Shown: positions 11,999 through 20,011 of the stretch, one piece after another
How positions within the stretch are numbered: the stretch's first letter is position 1
Layout of the letters: every line of letters begins with the position of its first letter
Assembly (NCBI RefSeq): GCF_050496765.1
Contig: NZ_JBNWEO010000017.1
Location: forward strand, 62,001-126,000
Length of the DNA stretch: 64,000 bases
DNA from: JAEVLT01 sp050496765
Lineage (GTDB): Bacteria > Bacillota > Bacilli > Bacillales > Cytobacillaceae
Direction of reading: 5' to 3'
Made by a program: the position numbers and the translations under genes
The notes under the pieces: generated by a model
What the model saw: the letters and a program-made list of their open reading frames with translations, nothing else
Database searches by the model: none
What the model was told of the DNA's origin: nothing

Positions 11999-12414
11999 TC
12001 ACTAGAGGCTTCTCTAATGCCCGATTCCCCTGTTTTTTGGGTCAAAGCGGTCATTACTAGCTTCCTTAATGCCCAATTCTCCTGTTTTTTGGGTCAAAGC
12101 GGTCATTACTAGCTTCCTTAATGCCCAATTCTCCTGTTTTTTGGGTCAAAGCGGTCATTACTAGCTTCACTAATGCCCAATTCTCCTGTTTTTTGGGTCA
12201 AAGCGGTCATTACTAGCTTCCTTAATGCCCAATTCTCCTGTTTTTTGGGTCAAAGCGGTCATTACTAGCTTCCTTAATGCCCGATTCCCCTGTTTTTTGG
12301 GTCAAAACGGTCATTACTAGCTTCCTTAATGCCCAATTCTCCAATTTTTCAGGGTAAAACGGTCACTAGTGGCCTCCCGAATGCCCAATTCCCCTATTTT
12401 TCAGGGTGAAATGG
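11999..12414 (+). repeat. 52-bp tandem repeat, eight units (array A)
   Basis: Starts of the TCA(T/C)TACTAG or TCACTAG block fall at 11999, 12051, 12103, 12155, 12207, 12259, 12311 and 12363, a constant 52 bp. A degenerate unit precedes (from about 11966). Each unit holds CTAATGCCCAATTC or a close variant, a T-rich tract, then GGGTCAAAGCGG. The central units are nearly identical and the edge units diverge. The period is not a multiple of 3, there is no long open frame, and no unique spacers separate units, so this is neither coding DNA nor CRISPR. A related array lies at 46050-46231. Confidence 0.92.
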
Positions 12415-12436
12415 TACTACTGGTTCCCCCGCACGC

Positions 12437-12473
12437 CCCCCGGAAAGCGAGTGACTGGAGCGGAAATCAACAG
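12437..12473 (+). repeat. Short dispersed intergenic repeat, copy 1
   Basis: The stretch from CCCCCGGAAAGCGAGTG through CTGGAGCGGAAATCAAC resembles 34196-34229 (GGGGAAGGCGAGTGCC.GGAGTGGAAATCAA). From memory, sequences of this type are common in Bacillus intergenic DNA; their role is unknown to me. Confidence 0.6.
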
Positions 12474-12500
12474 ACCCCGTTTATCCACCAAACTAAAAAG

Positions 12501-12527
12501 GACCGGGCGGTTTTTGCCCGGTTTTTC
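12501..12527 (+). terminator. Terminator-like hairpin before csfB
   Basis: ACCGGGC-GGTTTTT-GCCCGGT followed by TTTTCTT. There is no gene directly before it in this stretch, so it may close a transcript that reads through the repeat array. Confidence 0.75.
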
Positions 12528-12667
12528 TTACTAACCAGAAGTTAAAAGTATAGTTAGAAAAATGATGTTTATAATAAAATCGCCCTGCAATTCATTTCAT
12601 ATAGACATACACGCGGAATTGTTGATACACATAAACTAAATAGAGTGCACAGATTTTTTGGAAAATT

Positions 12668-12696
12668 GTATACAAATCGTTAAACAGGAAAGAATG
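12668..12696 (+). promoter_or_regulatory. Sigma-F promoter of csfB
   Basis: GTATA (12668-12672), 14 bp, GGAAAGAATG (12687-12696), which fits GYWTA and GGNRANAMTR at all positions. csfB is known to be sigma-F dependent in B. subtilis. Confidence 0.7.
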
Positions 12697-12716
12697 AGTG
12701 TATGGAGGTGGAGGAA

Positions 12717-12920
12717 ATGAGTTCGCTGGCAGCACATAAATTCGTTGGGGAAAAGTGCGTGATTTGTGAGCAAATGAAACCGAAAGGAATACATCTATAC
12801 ACATCTTTTATCTGTACTGACTGTGAAAAGGATCTAATTCAAACAGATACAAACGACCCGAAATATAAATTTTTTTTGAAACAGCTAAAAAAAATTGCAA
12901 CACCGGGGATCTTTTCATAA
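12717..12920 (+). CDS. csfB: Anti-sigma-G factor Gin (CsfB)
   Basis: Gin is made in the forespore under sigma-F and binds sigma-G (and sigma-E) to keep it from acting too early. The 67-residue protein has two CxxC pairs, C14/C17 (CVIC) and C33/C36 (CTDC), that make the zinc knuckle, flanking GIHLYTSFICTDCEK, the conserved core. I use ATG 12717, because the earlier ATG at 12702 lies before the Shine-Dalgarno GGAGGTGGAGG (12704-12714). In B. subtilis xpaC and yaaN lie between csfB and yaaO; they are absent here. Confidence 0.92.
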   Translation: MSSLAAHKFVGEKCVICEQMKPKGIHLYTSFICTDCEKDLIQTDTNDPKYKFFLKQLKKIATPGIFS

Positions 12921-12921
12921 C

Positions 12922-12949
12922 AAGTCCGCATTTGGACTTCTTTTTTTTG
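12922..12949 (+). terminator. Terminator of csfB
   Basis: AAGTCC-GCATTT-GGACTT followed by CT8. Confidence 0.88.
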
Positions 12950-13017
12950 CAAAGAAAAGAAGAATTGAATAGAATTTTTGTTAGAATAAAGAAGAACCAT
13001 AGAAGGAAGTAGTATAA

Positions 13018-14457
13018 ATGAATCAATCCGCGACACCTTTATATGATGCGTTAGTAAATTATTCGAAGAAAAATCCGATTTCCTTTCATGTACCCGGTCA
13101 TAAAAATGGAAAGATTTTTGAGCCGAAAGGAAATTCTTTTTTTCACGATTTATTAAAACTGGATGCTACCGAAATAACGGGTTTGGATGACCTGCATGCA
13201 CCGGAAGAGGCCATTTACGATGCCCAAAGTTTATTAGCTGATCTATTTCAAACAGAGAGAAGCTTTTTCCTTGTCAATGGTTCAACCTCAGGGAATCTAA
13301 CGATGATACTGGCTGCGTGTGAAGAAGATGCCATTGTTCTTGTCCAGCGAAATTGCCACAAATCGATCATGAATGCGTTAATGCTGGCAAAAGTGAGGCC
13401 AGTTTTCTTAGAGCCTGAATATGATCCGCAATGGAAAGTGGCCGGAGGGGTTTCATTCGAGACCATTAACGAAGCACTTAATCGCTATCCGCAGGTAAGC
13501 GCCGTCATCTTAACCTATCCGAACTACTACGGCAGAGTGTTCGATTTGCAGCGCATTATTGAAAAAGTTCATCAGTTTCACATTCCAGTGTTGATCGATG
13601 AAGCACATGGCGCTCATTTTATTGCGGGTGACCCGTTTCCGCCATCTGCTGTTCAATTAGGAGCAGATATCATCGTTCAATCTGCACATAAGACGCTCCC
13701 GGCCATGACAATGGGGTCTTATTTGCATTTTAACAGTGCCTTTGTAAAAATGGACAAGGTGCTTGATTATCTGCAGATTTTTCAATCAAGCAGCCCTTCT
13801 TATCCTATTATGGCTTCACTTGACCTGGCACGAAGTTATTTAGGTACATATGAGTCCGCTGACAGCGGCTATTTAATAAGACAAATTAACGATTTCAAGC
13901 AGAAACTGAAGGCGATTCCCGGTTTGCGCGTTCTTGACTCCGAAAAAGGAGGAGATCCGCTGAAAATAACAATCCGATCAACATCTGGCTTCTCGGGGTA
14001 TGCACTACAGAAACGGATTGAAGAGGCTGGGGTATTTACCGAGCTTGCCGATCCTTACAATGTGCTGCTCGTCTTTCCTTTATTGAAAAAAGCAATGAGC
14101 TTTCCATTGGACGAGGCAGCTGAAAAAATAAATCGCGCATTGAAATCGGTTCAGCCTATTAAGGGAACAGGATTGGCCGATTGTTTTTTCAAAAACAAGG
14201 AGACGGTTTCTTCATTAGGCGTGTCTTATAAAGACATGGCAAATTATCAGATAGGCGAGGCAACGATTGCTGAGGCTGCAGGGAAGCTGGCTGCAGAAAC
14301 GATTATTCCGTATCCGCCAGGGATTCCATTGTTTTTAAAGGGAGAGGAAATGACAAAGGAAAAACTGCAAATGCTGCAAAACAATCTCGAGCTGGGTGCG
14401 CGATTCCAGGGAGGATCCTTGCTTGAAATAGGAAGGGTCAAGGTATTTTTAAAGTAA
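13018..14457 (+). CDS. yaaO: PLP-dependent Orn/Lys/Arg decarboxylase family protein (YaaO)
   Basis: A fold-type I PLP enzyme of 479 residues. Near the N-terminus is FHVPGHKNGK, typical of the Orn/Lys/Arg decarboxylase family. IDEAHGAH holds the Asp that binds the pyridine nitrogen, and QSAHKTLPAMTMGSYLH holds the Schiff-base Lys. The length of about 480 and lack of the N-terminal wing domain place it with the short Gram-positive forms such as SpeA/YaaO. The substrate (arginine, lysine or other) cannot be read from sequence. GAAGGAAG precedes the ATG. tmk follows 52 bp later. Confidence 0.88.
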   Translation: MNQSATPLYDALVNYSKKNPISFHVPGHKNGKIFEPKGNSFFHDLLKLDATEITGLDDLHAPEEAIYDAQSLLADLFQTERSFFLVNGSTSGNLTMILAACEEDAIVLVQRNCHKSIMNALMLAKVRPVFLEPEYDPQWKVAGGVSFETINEALNRYPQVSAVILTYPNYYGRVFDLQRIIEKVHQFHIPVLIDEAHGAHFIAGDPFPPSAVQLGADIIVQSAHKTLPAMTMGSYLHFNSAFVKMDKVLDYLQIFQSSSPSYPIMASLDLARSYLGTYESADSGYLIRQINDFKQKLKAIPGLRVLDSEKGGDPLKITIRSTSGFSGYALQKRIEEAGVFTELADPYNVLLVFPLLKKAMSFPLDEAAEKINRALKSVQPIKGTGLADCFFKNKETVSSLGVSYKDMANYQIGEATIAEAAGKLAAETIIPYPPGIPLFLKGEEMTKEKLQMLQNNLELGARFQGGSLLEIGRVKVFLK

Positions 14458-14509
14458 TTTGTCAGCGGAAAGAAATTTCTGCAATGACATTGGTTTTTGG
14501 AGGTTTTTT

Positions 14510-15136
14510 ATGTTAAATGGAAGATTTATCACGTTCGAAGGTCCAGAGGGGGCTGGAAAAACGACTATTATCAATATGATTGCCGATTGCTTTCCTGAAG
14601 CCGTTTTAACGAGGGAGCCGGGCGGAATCGAGATTGCTGAACAAATACGGGAAGTCATTTTGGATAAAAAAAATACGGCAATGGATGCACACACAGAAGC
14701 ATTGCTTTATGCCGCCGCAAGACGCCAGCATTTGATCGAAAAGGTCAAGCCGGCATTGGAGGCAGGAAAAATGGTCTTATGCGACCGGTTTGTCGATAGT
14801 TCGCTTGCCTATCAGGGACACGCACGCGGCCTTGGAATTGAAGAAGTATTCAGCATTAACCGATTTGCCATCGGAGATTTGATGCCGGGGCTGACGCTTT
14901 ATTTTGATATCGAACCAGAGGCCGGCTTAAACCGGATCAATAAACAAGAAGGACGGGAAATTAATCGTCTTGATCTTGAAGCACTTGATTTTCATCATAA
15001 AGTCAGAGAGGGGTATCACATGTTATTGCGGTGCTTTCCAGAGCGAATCGTGAAAATTGATGCTTCCAAAAGTCTCGAAGAAGTGTTTGAAGAGACATTA
15101 AAAATAATCAAAGAAAGAGGGAACAAAAAGGTCTGA
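14510..15136 (+). CDS. tmk: Thymidylate kinase
   Basis: Phosphorylates dTMP to dTDP for DNA synthesis. The 208-residue protein starts MLNGRFITFEGPEGAGKTT, with the P-loop at 11-19. DRFVDSSLAYQGHARG is the DR(Y/F) motif and LID region, and LTLYFDIEPEAGLNRI is the conserved dTMP kinase strand. I choose ATG 14510, preceded by GGAGG at 14499-14503; the open frame extends upstream to 14459 without a ribosome site. In B. subtilis tmk is followed directly by darA; here two extra genes intervene. Confidence 0.96.
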   Translation: MLNGRFITFEGPEGAGKTTIINMIADCFPEAVLTREPGGIEIAEQIREVILDKKNTAMDAHTEALLYAAARRQHLIEKVKPALEAGKMVLCDRFVDSSLAYQGHARGLGIEEVFSINRFAIGDLMPGLTLYFDIEPEAGLNRINKQEGREINRLDLEALDFHHKVREGYHMLLRCFPERIVKIDASKSLEEVFEETLKIIKERGNKKV

Positions 15137-15161
15137 GTATGGCCTTTTTGTTGTTTTTCTT
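15122..15161 (+). terminator. Terminator of tmk
   Basis: AACAAAAAGG and CCTTTTTGTT form a stem, followed by GTTTTTCTTT. The stem overlaps the tmk stop codon. Confidence 0.8.
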
Positions 15162-15272
15162 TATAAGACGTTGCTAACATATACTTTACAAAAAATATAC
15201 AAAATATTTCGTTAATTCGCAAAAAGTGTTATCGTAGGAATGAAGGTGAAACTGTAGAAAGGTGTGGGAAAG

Positions 15273-15764
15273 ATGGAATGGAAAGTAGAAAAAGCTATTC
15301 AAGATGAATATCCGGCAGAGTTTGCCTGGTGTTACGGATGTGGACATTTAAATGAAGAAGGGCATCACTTTCGCACAGGATGGCACCAGAATGGAACACA
15401 GACGATTACCTTTTTTACACCAAAAGCGGCTCACACCGCACTTCCCGGTTTTGTATATGGCGGGATGATCGCTTCATTAATCGATTGCCATGGGACGGGA
15501 TCGGCATCGCTGGCCCTTCATCGGAAAAATGGACACGAGTTAGGCGAGGGAGCCGAACCGCCGCGATTTGTAACTGCATCCCTTCGTGTTGATTTTATCA
15601 AACCTACTCCGCATGGTGTGCCATTAAAGGCGATTGGAACTGTTACTGAAATTCATCCGAAAAAGTGGAAAGTTGATTCGGAAATTTTTGCAAATGAACA
15701 GCTATGCGCTAGAGGTGAAGTAGTCGCAGTCGTCATGCCAAAAACATTTTTAACAAAAGAATAG
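15273..15764 (+). CDS. PaaI-type hotdog thioesterase family protein
   Basis: A 163-residue single hotdog-fold protein. The core PGFVYGGMIASLIDCHGTGSAS is the hydrophobic helix and active-site region of PaaI-type thioesterases (an Asp in place of the usual catalytic Asp/Glu area is visible in LIDCH). A CYGCGHLNEEG segment near the N-terminus is a feature of one subgroup of these proteins. The likely reaction is hydrolysis of an acyl-CoA thioester; the substrate is unknown. I choose ATG 15273 with AAGGTGTGGG before it; GTG 15264 is an alternative. This gene is not in the B. subtilis tmk-darA interval, so it is an insertion in this lineage. Confidence 0.75.
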   Translation: MEWKVEKAIQDEYPAEFAWCYGCGHLNEEGHHFRTGWHQNGTQTITFFTPKAAHTALPGFVYGGMIASLIDCHGTGSASLALHRKNGHELGEGAEPPRFVTASLRVDFIKPTPHGVPLKAIGTVTEIHPKKWKVDSEIFANEQLCARGEVVAVVMPKTFLTKE

Positions 15765-15860
15765 TAGATTTGTGGTCGGCAGGAAATTGATTTTACTAAA
15801 TGATTGCTTATAATGGAGATGGCAAGCGCAACATGGCAAGACAAGGGGGAAATTTTAGAC

Positions 15861-16097
15861 ATGGCAAAAAAAGTAGTTGTTTATTCGACACAAGGTTGCA
15901 TTGAATGTGATATGGTCAAAAAAGTTCTGACTCAAGAAGGAATACCGTTTGAAGTGAGAGATGTTTTGGCTAATCCCGATTACCAAGCGGAGGTCGAAAA
16001 GTTTGGCTTTTTAGGTGTTCCGGTAACAGTTGTCGGTGATCGGGCCGTAAAAGGATTCAATAACGAACTTCAAGAATTGTTAAAGGATGTAAAATAG
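15861..16097 (+). CDS. Glutaredoxin-family protein (NrdH-like)
   Basis: A 78-residue thioredoxin-fold protein. CIEC in TQGCIECDMVKKVL is the redox CxxC, FLGVPVTVVGD carries the cis-Pro, and VKGFNNELQELL is the C-terminal helix. Small proteins of this kind reduce disulfides on partner enzymes; a role as a ribonucleotide reductase donor is possible but no nrd gene is nearby. I choose ATG 15861, with AAGGGGGAAA at 15844. It has its own terminator. Like the preceding thioesterase it is not part of the B. subtilis gene order here. Confidence 0.85.
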   Translation: MAKKVVVYSTQGCIECDMVKKVLTQEGIPFEVRDVLANPDYQAEVEKFGFLGVPVTVVGDRAVKGFNNELQELLKDVK

Positions 16098-16105
16098 CAG
16101 CATCG

Positions 16106-16150
16106 TAAAAAAACCTGCTCCGCCATAAAGACCTTGGAGCAGGTTTTTTT
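16106..16150 (+). terminator. Terminator of the glutaredoxin gene
   Basis: AACCTGCTCC and GGAGCAGGTT form a 10-bp stem with a 14-nt loop, followed by T6. Confidence 0.9.
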
Positions 16151-16278
16151 AGGAAATTGATAACGTATGATCTCAGTGTTTTTACTCATTCATTGGTTTT
16201 GCACAATGAAAGGAAAGAAAATAACTGTTATAATGTTAGTAAGGATTGTCGGAAAAAAAACAAAAGGAGCTGGATCAG

Positions 16279-16608
16279 ATGAAACTTATTGTTGCCATTG
16301 TACAGGATCAGGATAGCAATCGTTTATCAAAAGCGTTAATGGAAAACAACTTTAGAGCCACGAAACTTGCAACAACAGGCGGGTTTTTGCGGTCGGGCAA
16401 TACAACGTTTATGATCGGAACAGATGATGATCGGATTGAAATGGCCTTAGAGATCATCAAAAAAAATTGCCAGTCGCGGGAACAGCTGGTTGCTCCTGTT
16501 TCTCCGATGGGTGGCAATGCGGATTCATACGTTCCTTTTCCAATTCAAGTGGAGGTCGGTGGAGCAACAGTGTTTGTTCTCCCGGTTGAGCAATTTCTGC
16601 AATTTTAA
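16279..16608 (+). CDS. darA: Cyclic di-AMP receptor DarA (PII-like, YaaQ)
   Basis: A trimeric PII-like protein that binds cyclic di-AMP; its downstream partner is unsettled. The 109-residue length equals B. subtilis DarA. MKLIVAIVQDQDSNRLSKAL at the start and ATTGGFLRSGNTTFMIG, the loop that contacts the nucleotide, are conserved. I choose ATG 16279 with AGGAGCTGG before it; the frame is open 33 nt further upstream without a ribosome site. holB follows 20 bp later, and yaaR, which separates the two in B. subtilis, is missing. Confidence 0.94.
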   Translation: MKLIVAIVQDQDSNRLSKALMENNFRATKLATTGGFLRSGNTTFMIGTDDDRIEMALEIIKKNCQSREQLVAPVSPMGGNADSYVPFPIQVEVGGATVFVLPVEQFLQF

Positions 16609-16628
16609 CAGAACAAGTGGTGATCAAC

Positions 16629-17636
16629 ATGTTGAAAACGTGGGAACAGTTGGAAGGAATGCAGCCGATTGTTTTAAAAATGATGAAAAATAGTCTGTTG
16701 AAAAATCGACTCGCGCATGCCTATTTGCTTGAAGGAATGCGGGGAACAGGGAAAAAGGATACAGCCCTATTATTGGCGAAAACCTATTTATGCGAGGCGC
16801 CGGCGGATGGCTACAAGCCATGTGAGTCGTGTGCCAATTGCCGGAGGATCACTAGCGGAAATCACCCGGATGTTCACATGATCGAACCGGATGGATTATC
16901 GATAAAAAAACAGCAAATTAAAGAGCTTCAAGAAGAGTTTACAAAAAAGGGAGTCGAATCGGCTCGAAAAGTATATATTATTGTCGATGCTGATAAAATG
17001 TCTGTCAGTGCTTCAAATAGCTTGCTCAAGTTCTTGGAAGAGCCTAATTCGCAGACGCTCGCTTTTCTTTTAACGGACCAGCCACAAAAAATCCTTCCAA
17101 CCATTCAATCAAGATGCCAAATGTTAACATTCAAACCGTTGCCACCAAAGGCAATGGCGGATGTCCTGGCAGGAAAAGGCGTTGACCGAAAAGATGCTCT
17201 GCTTTTAGCTCAAATGACAAATAATGTCGACGAAGCATTGAGGTTAAATGTCGATGAATGGTTTGCACAAGCGCAAAAAATAGTGTTAAAATTATATGAA
17301 GTGTTGAAGAAAAATCCGCTGGAGGCAATGGTCAGCCTTCAAGGAGATTGGCATCAGCACTTTAAAGAAAAAGAACAGATTGATCGCGGCTTAGATCTTT
17401 TACTTCTTATATTTAAGGATTTATTATATATTCAGCTGGGAAAACCGGAGCAAGCTGTTTATCAAAAGGAATTCGAACGGCTTAAACAGTTTGCATTAAA
17501 GGAGCCTGGCAGGCTTATTACCGAGCAGATAACTGCCATTCTCGATGCAAAGCGAAAGCTGCAAGCCAATATGAATCCTCAGTTGCTGATGGAACAGCTT
17601 GTGTTAAAATTGCAGGAGGGATCTTCAGTTGTATGA
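16629..17636 (+). CDS. holB: DNA polymerase III delta' subunit
   Basis: Clamp-loader subunit that pairs with DnaX and delta. The 335-residue protein has a P-loop-like GMRGTGKK (36-43), zinc cysteines C55, C65, C68 and C71, and the SRCQ sensor motif (SRCQMLTF) that serves as arginine finger in the assembled clamp loader. It resembles the first half of DnaX. Start ATG 16629 gives MLKTWEQLEGMQP, matching the register of homologues; a GTG at 16617 is open but poorly placed. The 3' end overlaps ricT by 8 bp, so the two are probably translationally coupled. Confidence 0.94.
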   Translation: MLKTWEQLEGMQPIVLKMMKNSLLKNRLAHAYLLEGMRGTGKKDTALLLAKTYLCEAPADGYKPCESCANCRRITSGNHPDVHMIEPDGLSIKKQQIKELQEEFTKKGVESARKVYIIVDADKMSVSASNSLLKFLEEPNSQTLAFLLTDQPQKILPTIQSRCQMLTFKPLPPKAMADVLAGKGVDRKDALLLAQMTNNVDEALRLNVDEWFAQAQKIVLKLYEVLKKNPLEAMVSLQGDWHQHFKEKEQIDRGLDLLLLIFKDLLYIQLGKPEQAVYQKEFERLKQFALKEPGRLITEQITAILDAKRKLQANMNPQLLMEQLVLKLQEGSSVV

Positions 17637-18453
17637 TGTTGTAGGAGTACGCTTTAAAAAAGCGGGAAAAATCTATTATTTTGATCCCGGAGATCTTGCA
17701 ATTGAAAAGGATGACTATGTCATTGTCGAGACGGTTCGCGGCGTAGAATATGGAAAGGCAGTCATTGCCCGTAAACAAGTAGGGGAGCATGACATTGTCC
17801 TGCCATTGAAAAAAGTCGTCCGGATTGCAGATCAAAAGGATCGAATGATTGTCGAGGAAAATAAGCAAGCTGCTCAGGAAGCATATGAAGTTTGCAATCA
17901 AAAGGTAAGCGAGCATCAGCTGGATATGAAACTGGTAGATGTTGAATATACATTTGACCGCAATAAAGTTATTTTTTATTTCACCGCGGATGGGCGCGTG
18001 GATTTTCGCGAATTGGTAAAAGATTTGGCAGCCATTTTTCGGACAAGAATTGAGCTCAGGCAGATCGGTGTCCGCGACGAGGCAAAGATGCTCGGCGGTA
18101 TCGGACCATGCGGGAGAATGCTGTGCTGTTCAACATTTCTTGGTGATTTTGACCCTGTTTCGATTAAAATGGCAAAAGATCAAAATCTCTCTTTAAATCC
18201 AACAAAGATTTCTGGATTATGCGGCAGGCTGATGTGCTGTTTGAAGTATGAAAATGACGAATACGAAACAGCGAAAGAACAGCTTCCGGATCTTGGAGAA
18301 ATGATTGACACCCCCCATGGTGTTGGGAAAGTTGTTGGCCTCAATATTCTTGAAAGGGTTCTCCAAGTGGAGCTAAAGAATCAGGAACGGGTTTTAGAAT
18401 ACACATTGGACGAAATTAAAGAGGGTGCATTCTCTATTCAATCCACAGATTAA
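17629..18453 (+). CDS. ricT: Y-complex subunit RicT (YaaT, PSP1 family)
   Basis: With RicA and RicF, RicT forms the Y-complex, an iron-sulfur protein complex that promotes RNase Y-dependent mRNA maturation and affects sporulation, competence and biofilm development. The 274-residue protein shows the PSP1 domain, with conserved cysteine clusters GPCGRMLCC and LCGRLMCCLKYE, the expected cluster ligands. The start is TTG 17629, inside the end of holB, with GGAGGG at 17616-17621; the product then begins MYDVVGVRFKKAGK like known homologues. Confidence 0.93.
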   Translation: MYDVVGVRFKKAGKIYYFDPGDLAIEKDDYVIVETVRGVEYGKAVIARKQVGEHDIVLPLKKVVRIADQKDRMIVEENKQAAQEAYEVCNQKVSEHQLDMKLVDVEYTFDRNKVIFYFTADGRVDFRELVKDLAAIFRTRIELRQIGVRDEAKMLGGIGPCGRMLCCSTFLGDFDPVSIKMAKDQNLSLNPTKISGLCGRLMCCLKYENDEYETAKEQLPDLGEMIDTPHGVGKVVGLNILERVLQVELKNQERVLEYTLDEIKEGAFSIQSTD

Positions 18454-18466
18454 TGAGGTGGAAGGC

Positions 18467-18841
18467 GTGGATAAAAAAGAAATTTTTGATTCAGTCAGTA
18501 AAATGGAAATACAAATTGGAAACCTCTACCAAAAGCTTGGTGAATTAAAGCAGCATTTAGCCGAGATACTAGAAGAGAATCACTCTTTAAAATTGGAGAA
18601 TGAAAACTTGAGGCGCCTTTTGGAAACAACTTCAAAGCGTGGAGGGCAAAAAAACTCGGAGCACAAGAAAGGAACGGCCAAAGCTGAAATCGATCAAAAT
18701 AAGATGTTTGATATCGGCGAAGGGTATGATAATCTTGCCCGGTTATATCATGAGGGGTTCCATATTTGCAATCTGCACTTTGGCAGTCTGCGCAAGGAAG
18801 GCGATTGTTTGTTCTGTTTGTCTTTTCTTAACAAAAAATAA
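18467..18841 (+). CDS. yabA: Replication initiation control protein YabA
   Basis: YabA binds DnaA and the DnaN clamp and limits replication initiation to once per cycle. The 124-residue protein has an N-terminal coiled coil (about 5-55, the tetramerisation helix), a basic linker, and a C-terminal zinc domain with His99, C101, C114 and C117 (FHICNLH and CLFC). The start is GTG 18467, with GAGGTGGAAGG before it. It is 13 bp after ricT and ends at its own terminator, closing the holB-ricT-yabA unit. Confidence 0.93.
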   Translation: MDKKEIFDSVSKMEIQIGNLYQKLGELKQHLAEILEENHSLKLENENLRRLLETTSKRGGQKNSEHKKGTAKAEIDQNKMFDIGEGYDNLARLYHEGFHICNLHFGSLRKEGDCLFCLSFLNKK

Positions 18842-18846
18842 TACAT

Positions 18847-18876
18847 GCCTTCCTTTCCAAAGGAAGGCTGTTTTTA
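18847..18876 (+). terminator. Terminator of yabA
   Basis: GCCTTCCTTT-CC-AAAGGAAGGC followed by TGTTTTT. Confidence 0.92.
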
Positions 18877-18993
18877 TATAAAGGATACAGCAAAACCCTC
18901 CTAAAAGGAACAGTTGCCTGAACCTTTTCCTATAAAATACGAACGCTTGTTAGATAAAAAATAGTTGAATCGGTGTCTAGATGGAGGTTATGA

Positions 18994-19737
18994 ATGGTAA
19001 ATTTGAAAGAAGATGAAAGACTGGATTACTTGCTGGCGGAAAATTTGCGCATCATTCAGAGCCCATCTGTTTTTGCTTTTTCCCTTGATGCTGTGCTGCT
19101 TGCGAAGTTTGTCCATGTTCCGATCCAAAAGGGAAAGTTGCTTGATTTGTGCAGTGGAAATGGCGTTATTCCTTTATTTTTAAGCACACGAACAAAAGGA
19201 AAAATAACAGGAGTTGAAATTCAGGAACGTTTAATGGATATGGCGCAAAGAAGTATTGCGTACAATGGACTTGAAACAAGACTCGATATGATTCATGGCG
19301 ATATAAAGGATATGCCGAGCCGGCTAGGTTATGGTCAATACGATGTGGTGACATGCAATCCCCCTTATTTTCTCACTCCATCCAAAGAGGAAATCAATCC
19401 AAATGAACATTTAGCCATTGCCCGGCATGAAATTTTATGCACGCTTGAAGATGCTGTTCGGGTATCAAGCCAGCTTGTTCGCCAAGGCGGGAAGGTCGCA
19501 TTTGTCCATCGACCAGGGAGGTTTATTGACCTGATCGCGTTAATGCGGCACTATCGTTTAGAACCAAAAAGAATCCAATTTGTTTATCCGAAAAAAGACA
19601 AGGAAGCAAATATATTGCTGGTTGAAGCGGTTAAGGATGGGCGGCCCGATTTGAAACTAGTACCACCGCTTGTCGTTTATAATGATCAAAATGAATACAC
19701 TCCGGAAATAAGTGAAATTTTATATGGAAAACAATGA
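18994..19737 (+). CDS. trmN6: tRNA1(Val) A37 N6-methyltransferase (YabB)
   Basis: A class I SAM-dependent methyltransferase of 247 residues. LLDLCSGNGVIPL is motif I (SAM binding) and NPPYFLTPS at about 122-125 is the NPPY catalytic motif of N6-adenine methyltransferases. The family methylates A37 of tRNA1-Val in E. coli; the substrate in Bacillus is inferred. Start ATG 18994 with ATGGAGGTT upstream. The 3' end overlaps yazA by 14 bp, and rsmI follows, giving a small RNA-modification operon. Confidence 0.88.
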   Translation: MVNLKEDERLDYLLAENLRIIQSPSVFAFSLDAVLLAKFVHVPIQKGKLLDLCSGNGVIPLFLSTRTKGKITGVEIQERLMDMAQRSIAYNGLETRLDMIHGDIKDMPSRLGYGQYDVVTCNPPYFLTPSKEEINPNEHLAIARHEILCTLEDAVRVSSQLVRQGGKVAFVHRPGRFIDLIALMRHYRLEPKRIQFVYPKKDKEANILLVEAVKDGRPDLKLVPPLVVYNDQNEYTPEISEILYGKQ

Positions 19738-20011
19738 ACATTATTTTTATGTATTGACCTGTAAGGATGGAAGTTTTTATGGAGGCTATACGAACAACCT
19801 TGAACGGCGCATGAAACTCCATAATGAAGGAAAAGGCGCCAAGTATACAAGGGGCAGAGGACCGGTTGCGTTAACATTTTTTAAAAAATATCAAAATAAA
19901 AGCGATGCCCTTAAAGCAGAATGGAATTTTAAACAGTTAACAAGGAAGAAAAAAATTGAGTTTTTGCGAAAGGAAATGGGTGGATTTGATGTGGCAGCAG
20001 AAGAGTTTTGA
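19724..20011 (+). CDS. yazA: GIY-YIG domain protein (YazA/UPF0213)
   Basis: A 95-residue single-domain protein. YFYVLTCKDGSFYGGYTNNLERR is the GIY-YIG motif, followed by the catalytic-type Arg and the GKGAKYTRGRGPV segment of the UPF0213 group. Family relatives of this size are nuclease-fold proteins with unknown substrate. I choose ATG 19724; a GTG at 19712 is open but has no better ribosome site. It overlaps both neighbours (trmN6 and rsmI), so the three are likely one translational unit. Confidence 0.88.
   Translation: MENNEHYFYVLTCKDGSFYGGYTNNLERRMKLHNEGKGAKYTRGRGPVALTFFKKYQNKSDALKAEWNFKQLTRKKKIEFLRKEMGGFDVAAEEF

Noticed and set aside
11999..12414. CRISPR array
   Set aside because: The repeats are contiguous 52-bp units without unique spacers, and no cas gene is nearby.
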